NCBI GenBank assembly: GCA_031274665.1 | Contig: JAISPV010000128.1 | Location: forward strand, 1-10,421 | Origin: Candidatus Methanoplasma sp. | Lineage (GTDB): Archaea; Thermoplasmatota; Thermoplasmata; Methanomassiliicoccales; Methanomethylophilaceae | DNA: 10,421 nucleotides | Direction: 5' to 3' | In this document: positions 6,639 to 10,421 of the stretch, one piece after another | Layout: every line of letters begins with the position of its first letter | How positions within the stretch are numbered: the first letter of the stretch is position 1 | The notes under the pieces: model-generated | The model's database searches: none | Told to the model about the DNA's origin: nothing | Seen by the model: only the letters and a program-made list of their open reading frames with translations | Program-made: the position numbers and the translations under genes

Positions 6639-8081
6639 ATGGCAACTACTTTGGTAAATGAGAGAATCATAGGTGCTGTAGGCATCGCAGCCGTTGTTGT
6701 GTTCATAGCGGCGATGTTCATTGCGATCATTGTGAGCGGTATCAGCATCGGAAGCGGGGCCCTGAGCGATCTTATGACTGAGGAGATTTTCATCGCCGGA
6801 TGCGTGGTGGCGGGCATACTCGGAGCGGTGTTCGGTCTGTTGATAACATACAAAAAAACAGAATCGAAAGTGTTCATCGGCAAGGTCCGCGGTCTCCTGA
6901 TGATCCTGTCGGGCGCCATGCTTGCGGTCGTGGGGCTGACGGAGGGGGACATGTGGGTTGTTTACCTCTTCATAGTGATGATCATACTGGCGGCGGCATC
7001 GGACATGTTCTACAACTGGGTCGCAGATCAGAAGATACTTATGGTGATCTCTCTGATCCTGACACTGTTCATTGCACTTACCGGTATCCTGAGCCAAACA
7101 AGCGACAACAACATCATGGGATTCGCGTTCGCACTGTTCGTGGCCGCCTGGGTAGTGTTGGTGGCTGCCATGAGGTTCGCCCCTCTCGCAGAGCCGGAGC
7201 CGGAAATGTCCACGAAAGGAAAGAAGGCAAAGGCCAAAGAGAAGGAAACAAAGAAAAAGAATGCGCCGGCGGCGAAACCGTATCCGAAGAAGGAGGCCGC
7301 CCCCGAGCCAAAGAAGGCTGCAACGGAGAAGCCGCTCTATACAGAGAAATCGGTGAAAAAAGAAGAGCCTAAAAAAGAAAGGCCATTAAAAGCAGAAGAA
7401 TTCAAAAAACCGGTAAAAACGGAAGAACCTGTAAAAGAAGAGCCGAAAAAGGAAGAGCCTAAGAAAGTGGAACCTAAGAAGGACAAGCCCAAGCCGGCAG
7501 AACCGGAGACCAAAGAGGAAAAGCCGAAACTCAAAGTGATGAGTTCCAGAGAGGCTGCGGCGGCGAGGGAGGCCCGCATGAAAGAAGAAGCCGAGGCACT
7601 CCAACCGGAGCCCAAGCCCGAGCCGGAACCCGTACCTGTCGCAGAGCCGGAACCTGAACCCGTACCTGTCGCAGAGCCCGAGCCGGAACCCGTACTTGCT
7701 GCAGAGCCGGAACCCGAACCTGTCGCAGAGCCCGAAGAGGAACTCGAAGAGGAGTACCTTGAGGACTTTGAGATCATGGAGGAGACCCCCGACGCATTGC
7801 TGAGGAGGGCCACATGGAACAAAGGTCTCAGATGCAGGAGGGACTACGGCGAATACCAGATCCCGATCGCATTTGTCAAGGCCAAGGTAGCGGTCTATGT
7901 CATGCAGGAGGCGGGAGCCACATCCGTCGACGAGAAACTCAGGGCCGCCGGATGGACAGTGCTGCGCTATATGGAAAGCGGCATCACCGACGGCAAGGCG
8001 CAGGCGGAGGAGATCAACAAGGCCGTGAAGGAGAACCTCAGGGCCGAACGCGCTGCGAAAAAGAAGAAGTCAAAGAAGTGA
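6639..8081 (+). CDS. Six-helix membrane protein with charged linker and C-terminal nuclease-like domain
   Basis: A 480-residue protein in three parts. Residues 1-180 contain about six membrane helices (near 9-33, 50-70, 82-100, 104-122, 132-152, 158-178). Residues 183-375 are a disordered linker, first Lys-rich, then Lys/Glu/Pro-rich, then Pro-Glu repeats. Residues 383-470 are a compact domain with TPDALLRRATWNKGLRCRRD, IPIAFVKAKVAVYV, then DEKLRAAGWTVLRYMESGI, and a Lys-rich tail closes the protein. The last domain follows the order of DUF559/Vsr-like restriction-endonuclease folds (basic RRD strand, core strand, paired strand, GWxVLRxxES). However, the acidic residues of the usual DF and VExDG positions are replaced (Ala 411, Tyr 420), so cutting activity is doubtful. 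The domain is probably cytoplasmic given its Lys-rich surroundings. The match is by eye. Whole-protein function is unknown; a membrane-tethered nucleic-acid-binding protein is one possibility. Confidence 0.8.
   Translation: MATTLVNERIIGAVGIAAVVVFIAAMFIAIIVSGISIGSGALSDLMTEEIFIAGCVVAGILGAVFGLLITYKKTESKVFIGKVRGLLMILSGAMLAVVGLTEGDMWVVYLFIVMIILAAASDMFYNWVADQKILMVISLILTLFIALTGILSQTSDNNIMGFAFALFVAAWVVLVAAMRFAPLAEPEPEMSTKGKKAKAKEKETKKKNAPAAKPYPKKEAAPEPKKAATEKPLYTEKSVKKEEPKKERPLKAEEFKKPVKTEEPVKEEPKKEEPKKVEPKKDKPKPAEPETKEEKPKLKVMSSREAAAAREARMKEEAEALQPEPKPEPEPVPVAEPEPEPVPVAEPEPEPVLAAEPEPEPVAEPEEELEEEYLEDFEIMEETPDALLRRATWNKGLRCRRDYGEYQIPIAFVKAKVAVYVMQEAGATSVDEKLRAAGWTVLRYMESGITDGKAQAEEINKAVKENLRAERAAKKKKSKK
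7617..7730 (+). repeat. 30-bp tandem repeat coding for a Pro-Glu linker
   Basis: Just under four units encode PEPEPVPVAE, PEPEPVPVAE, PEPEPVLAAE and PEPEPVAE (residues 327-364). DNA units are near identical, with third-position changes, so they arose by recent slippage or unequal exchange. The number of units probably varies between strains. Confidence 0.8.
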
Positions 8082-8093
8082 TCTTCCCCCAAA

Positions 8094-8126
8094 TTCTTTT
8101 CAAAACTCTTTAATTTTTCAATTTTT
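8094..8126 (+). terminator. T-tract terminator after the membrane protein gene
   Basis: Four T-rich clusters (TTCTTTT, CTTT, ATTTTT, ATTTTT) occur within 33 bases starting 13 bases after the TGA. Archaeal RNA polymerase stops efficiently on such tracts without a hairpin. A perfect CGAGGCA/TGCCTCG stem follows at 8131-8146 and may add to 3' end stability if read through. Confidence 0.5.
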
Positions 8127-8288
8127 GCAACGAGGCACCTGCCTCGTGATGATATCTTGCCCAATGGGGCCCGATGATCGTTCTAAATTATTCACATCCG
8201 TGTTGCCCCGCAAAGTATGCACAGCCGCGTACATCAGCCAAAAGGATGGAAAGACCGGCCGCCCGGGCCTGCCATTAAATAATTGAGG
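8127..8288. other. Intergenic region with no gene recognised
   Basis: It lies between the convergent ends of the membrane protein and transporter genes. Apart from the perfect CGAGGCA/TGCCTCG stem (8131-8146) I see only short GC-rich self-complementary bits (GGGGCCC, GGCCGCCCGGGCC) and no open frame or RNA gene that I can support. Confidence 0.4.
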
Positions 8289-8306
8289 CCGTCTCCGAAG
8301 AGACGG
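8289..8306 (-). terminator. UUCG-capped hairpin after the transporter gene
   Basis: On the minus strand CCGTCTC, TTCG, GAGACGG forms a seven-pair stem closed by the very stable cUUCGg tetraloop, starting eight bases beyond the TAA of the transporter gene. An AT-rich run (AATTATTTAA) follows a few bases later. It is likely the 3' end structure of that mRNA. Confidence 0.55.
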
Positions 8307-8314
8307 TTTATGGT

Positions 8315-8857
8315 TTAGAGAGGCAGTACTGGTCTCTGATACTGTTCGTTGAGTATCTCTGCCGATGCGATGTAGATCGCCAACGCACCTGTAACCACAC
8401 CGAAGGCCCCGCCTATCTGCATGGCGATCTCCGACCCGGTGAATGCACCGTAGGTCAGTATGATCAAGAGCACGACGATCATCAGGAACGCAAGCTGGAA
8501 CGATCTGGGGCTTCTAAATGGTCCCAGGAACAGGATCGAGGTCAGGATCAAGAACACGAGGAACATCGTCGCCAACGCGTTATGCTCGGCGCTGCCGAGT
8601 ATTCCTATTTCCACTGTTGCGAAGGTTATCCAGAACAGTCCGAAGAATGTGAACACGGTCGCCGTGAACATTTTATTCCTTTTGAATTCTATCATCCCTG
8701 CGATGACCTGTGCGATACCGCCCAGGAATATGGCCGCCGCCAATATCGTCGGGTCCATACCGAAGAATCCCATATTGTGTATCGAAAGCAGGATCACTGT
8801 CATTCCGAACCCGAAAAGCCCTAACGTGGCCGGATTTGCTGTTTCATTTGAAGTCAT
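8315..8857 (-). CDS. GPR1/FUN34/YaaH (SatP) family acetate transporter
   Basis: A 180-residue integral membrane protein with six predicted helices, close to the length of E. coli SatP. The family signature NPATLGLFGFGMT stands at residues 8-20. The helical core includes GGIAQVIAGMIEFKRNKMF, TFFGLFWITFATV and GPFRSP, all typical. Members move acetate, succinate or related short acids across the cell membrane, probably with protons. The start ATG 8857 has GGGAG (8865-8869) seven bases upstream and a TATA-like CTAAATAG at 8890-8897, giving a leader of about a dozen bases. It is monocistronic. Methanomassiliicoccales depend on external acetate for biosynthesis, which fits import of acetate, but the substrate cannot be read from the sequence. 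Confidence 0.9.
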   Translation of the reverse strand: MTSNETANPATLGLFGFGMTVILLSIHNMGFFGMDPTILAAAIFLGGIAQVIAGMIEFKRNKMFTATVFTFFGLFWITFATVEIGILGSAEHNALATMFLVFLILTSILFLGPFRSPRSFQLAFLMIVVLLIILTYGAFTGSEIAMQIGGAFGVVTGALAIYIASAEILNEQYQRPVLPL

Positions 8858-8889
8858 TATTTGGCTCCCAAGCCCAACAAGGCGTGATA

Positions 8890-8897
8890 CTATTTAG
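8890..8897 (-). promoter_or_regulatory. TATA-like element of the acetate transporter gene
   Basis: CTAAATAG on the minus strand is centred about 37 bases before the ATG at 8857. This predicts a transcription start near 8868 and a short leader containing the GGGAG ribosome-binding site. Confidence 0.45.
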
Positions 8898-9092
8898 CCA
8901 TTTTAGCGGTGTTCTGTGTATGGGTAGAAAGGGCCAGAAAAGATCAACGAGGCGGACAAACGGGGATCCGAACCCAATTTGTGATCCGGAGTTATCTCCT
9001 CATGGTCGGTCATACCTTTCATGAACACGCACCTTTCCGGCGAAGGGCCCTCATCTTTGATCGGGCGGAATGACATCTGCCATGCACACAAG

Positions 9093-9100
9093 TTTTTAAA
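9093..9100 (+). promoter_or_regulatory. TATA box of the membrane protein gene at 9120
   Basis: TTTTTAAA is centred about 24 bases before ATG 9120 and 36 before ATG 9132. It shows that the open frame upstream of about 9110 is not translated. Confidence 0.55.
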
Positions 9101-9119
9101 CGCCGATATTGTTGACAAT

Positions 9120-9917
9120 ATGGGATGCAGGATGGATAGCGGCACTCTAAAAAGCTCTCTGGTCAAACTCATTGATATGGACAACGAGGTCTACAGTACA
9201 AGGATGGCAACGGTATTCTGTCTGGTGACCTCGGCGCTTCTCTGGTGGATACCGGTCTTCGGCCCCGCGGTCGCCGGTTATGTCTGCGGAAGGAAGACCG
9301 GGTCGATGGTCAAGGGGACGATATGCGCGCTGATCTCTGGTACGTTCCTGCTTTTTATTGTCTGGGGGATGTCGGCGTTTGTTCTGGGGCACGGAGGATA
9401 TCCGGCCGTTCCGGCCGGCGAGGCGGCCGCATCTCTGAAAGGGATAGTCGGCGCCACAGCGACCTATCTTCAGACGTTCTTCACCGAGGGGACGTCAAGC
9501 CTCAACCTTGCGAATCTGGGCGTTGTCACGGTGTTTGGTTCCGTAGGAGGCATATTGTCGAGACAGATACGCAAAGAGACGGCGCATCTGATCGCGGTAG
9601 GGGCGGCAGAAGGCTCGGCCAGGCCGGCCGCCAGGTCGATGCTCCTTTACGGCAGGAACAAAGAACTGGGGTTCGAATCCTTTGACGACTGCATCGCATC
9701 ACAGAGGATGACGACCAACATGAACAAGGATACGATGGCGGAGCACAACGCCGAAAAAGGAGAAAAGGCAAAGGCGCCGGAAAGAAAACCTGCGACGACG
9801 GTCCAAACGGTCACTTCCACCGTTACAGGCACCGACACAGATGCGCAGAGCAAAGGGCAGGGCAACCCTTTCTCGGATATCTTGGAGAAGTTCAGCAACA
9901 AAAAAGATAAAACGTGA
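9120..9917 (+). CDS. Membrane protein of unknown function with polar C-terminal tail
   Basis: About 265 residues. After a short polar N-terminus come two membrane helices, near 29-55 (with WWIPVFGPAVAGYVCGRKTG) and 64-88. A third Gly-rich hydrophobic segment lies near 121-145. The last 120 residues are soluble, Thr/Lys/Ala-rich and probably disordered, ending in an amphipathic NPFSDILEKFSNKKDKT. The GPAVAGYVCGRKTG-TICALISGT pattern recalls small archaeal membrane domains of the DUF5518 kind, but I am not certain. The frame is open back to 9021. The TATA box at 9093-9100 excludes that start and favours ATG 9120 (leaderless) or ATG 9132 (MDSGTLKSSL, short leader). tfs follows after 65 bases with its own promoter. 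Confidence 0.7.
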   Translation: MGCRMDSGTLKSSLVKLIDMDNEVYSTRMATVFCLVTSALLWWIPVFGPAVAGYVCGRKTGSMVKGTICALISGTFLLFIVWGMSAFVLGHGGYPAVPAGEAAASLKGIVGATATYLQTFFTEGTSSLNLANLGVVTVFGSVGGILSRQIRKETAHLIAVGAAEGSARPAARSMLLYGRNKELGFESFDDCIASQRMTTNMNKDTMAEHNAEKGEKAKAPERKPATTVQTVTSTVTGTDTDAQSKGQGNPFSDILEKFSNKKDKT

Positions 9918-9930
9918 TGTCCGCGCGAGC

Positions 9931-9950
9931 TAAAAATATTTTAATATTCT
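9931..9950 (+). promoter_or_regulatory. TATA-rich promoter of the tfs-pcn unit
   Basis: TAAAAATATT followed by TTAATATTCT lies in the 65-base gap after the preceding gene. It is 33-50 bases before the TTG at 9983, the right place for a start of transcription shortly before the GAGGTTGA ribosome-binding site at 9971-9978. It rules out translation from the GTG at 9914. Confidence 0.6.
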
Positions 9951-9982
9951 CACTCGTTGTCCTAGCCATAGAGGTTGAATGC

Positions 9983-10282
9983 TTGTTCTGTTCCGAATGC
10001 GGCTCGATGATGTTCCCGAAAGAAGGGGCGTACGTCTGTAAAGCATGCGGCTGTACCCAGGAGATAGGAGGCAAAGCGCAGGTTTTCATGACCGTCTCGG
10101 AGGACAAGGAGACAACGGTCATAACGGAGAACATCGCCACTCTTCCAAAAACGCACATAACCTGCCCAGAATGCAGTAACTCCGAGGCGTACTTTGTGAT
10201 AAGACAGACGCGTTCAGCCGATGAGCCTGAGACTAGGATATACCGGTGCTGCAAATGCAGCTATTCGTGGAGAGAATACTGA
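9983..10282 (+). CDS. tfs: Transcription factor S (TFIIS-like transcript cleavage factor)
   Basis: TFS binds RNA polymerase and stimulates cleavage of backtracked RNA, rescuing stalled complexes. With the TTG start the protein has 99 residues, normal for the family. The N-terminal zinc ribbon has C3, C6, C19 and C22 (CSECG, CKACG). The C-terminal TFIIS ribbon has C61, C64 and a CCKC cluster (C89/C92), with the hallmark TRSADEPET carrying the catalytic D80-E81 pair and the YRCCKCSYSWREY end. The frame opens upstream at GTG 9914, but the promoter lies inside that extension. GAGGTTGA (9971-9978) is correctly spaced before TTG 9983, and homologues begin MxFCxxCG. The PCNA gene follows after 26 bases, so the two are probably co-transcribed. 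Confidence 0.94.
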   Translation: MFCSECGSMMFPKEGAYVCKACGCTQEIGGKAQVFMTVSEDKETTVITENIATLPKTHITCPECSNSEAYFVIRQTRSADEPETRIYRCCKCSYSWREY

Positions 10283-10308
10283 ACCTCAGGATGGATGCTG
10301 GTGAGGAA

Positions 10309-10421
10309 ATGTTCAAAGCAGAGATAAAATCGGAGACACTCAAGGGACTGGTCAACATCGTCTCGACACTCATAGATGAGGTAAAGTTCACGATCACTCC
10401 GGAGGGAATGACGCTGAAGGC
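10309..10421 (+). CDS. pcn: DNA polymerase sliding clamp PCNA (N-terminal part, runs off the window)
   Basis: The 37 complete visible codons read MFKAEIKSETLKGLV, then NIVSTLIDEVKFTI and TPEGMTLK, the standard first strands of archaeal PCNA, which forms the trimeric ring that tethers DNA polymerase, ligase and FEN1. ATG 10309 is chosen because homologues begin MFKA and GGTGA (10300-10304) sits four bases upstream. An in-frame ATG at 10291 would add six residues (MDAGEE) but lacks a ribosome-binding site at suitable spacing. The gap to tfs is 26 bases. Confidence 0.92.
   Translation, partial: MFKAEIKSETLKGLVNIVSTLIDEVKFTITPEGMTLK

Noticed and set aside
7337..7822. Ser/Gly-rich minus-strand frame
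   Set aside because: It is the exact antisense of the Lys/Glu/Pro linker repeats, which gives artificial low complexity.
8131..8146. Perfect CGAGGCA/TGCCTCG stem
   Set aside because: Not called as a separate terminator because no T-run follows it on either strand; the T-tracts before it already explain termination of the upstream gene.
8960..8980. tRNA T-arm-like GGGTTCGGATCC on the minus strand
   Set aside because: The loop lacks the conserved A58, and no acceptor, D or anticodon arms can be folded around it.
8903..9022. 39-codon minus-strand frame starting MKGMTDHEEITPDHK with AAAGGTG upstream
   Set aside because: The ribosome-binding site is fair, but there is no clear promoter, no recognisable protein, and it lies between divergent promoters. 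Conservation in relatives would reopen it.
9021..9119. N-terminal extension of the 9120 membrane protein
   Set aside because: The TATA box at 9093-9100 lies inside the extension, so transcription should start after it.

Overview
The window looks like a chromosomal segment of a methanogenic archaeon, most likely of the order Methanomassiliicoccales. The archaeal assignment rests on genes seen directly: a transcription factor S (TFS), the start of a PCNA sliding clamp, an archaeal CPSF-like beta-CASP ribonuclease, TATA-type promoters and T-tract terminators. The order is inferred from the moderately GC-rich coding, the anchored repeat surface protein, a full-length PurH, an acetate-type transporter, and a stop-codon set (7 TGA, 3 TAA, 0 TAG in ten visible stops) that fits a lineage reading TAG as pyrrolysine. 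No marker methanogenesis gene is present, so the order-level call is moderate.

Layout. 1-76 is the tail of an unrecognised gene, closed by a strong hairpin/T-run terminator. 294-2069 encodes a secreted, C-terminally anchored protein with seven propeller-like repeats and an Ig-like domain, also ending in a strong terminator. 2361-3911 is purH (last two steps of IMP synthesis), whose stop codon abuts the stop of a convergent 64-residue zinc-finger protein (3912-4106). 4107-4341 has no assured gene but holds a perfect dyad and a curious small frame containing an amber codon. On the minus strand a beta-CASP ribonuclease (6397-5162) and nadC (5169-4342) form an overlapping two-gene operon. The ribonuclease mRNA has a predicted leader of about 130 nt with three hairpins.

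Divergent from it, 6639-8081 encodes a six-helix membrane protein with a long charged, Pro-Glu-rich linker and a C-terminal domain resembling a DUF559/Vsr-type nuclease fold that lacks the expected acidic residues. 8315-8857 (minus) is a SatP/YaaH-family acetate transporter. 9120-9917 is a membrane protein of unknown function. 9983-10282 is tfs, followed by the first codons of the PCNA gene running off the window.

The segment is mostly housekeeping (purine and NAD synthesis, RNA processing, transcript cleavage, replication clamp) mixed with lineage-type membrane and surface proteins. No mobile element, CRISPR array, tRNA or rRNA was seen. The least ordinary parts are the ribonuclease leader, the membrane-tethered pseudo-nuclease and the 4.2-4.4 kb intergenic region. 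All gaps between genes are under 300 bases and are described below.
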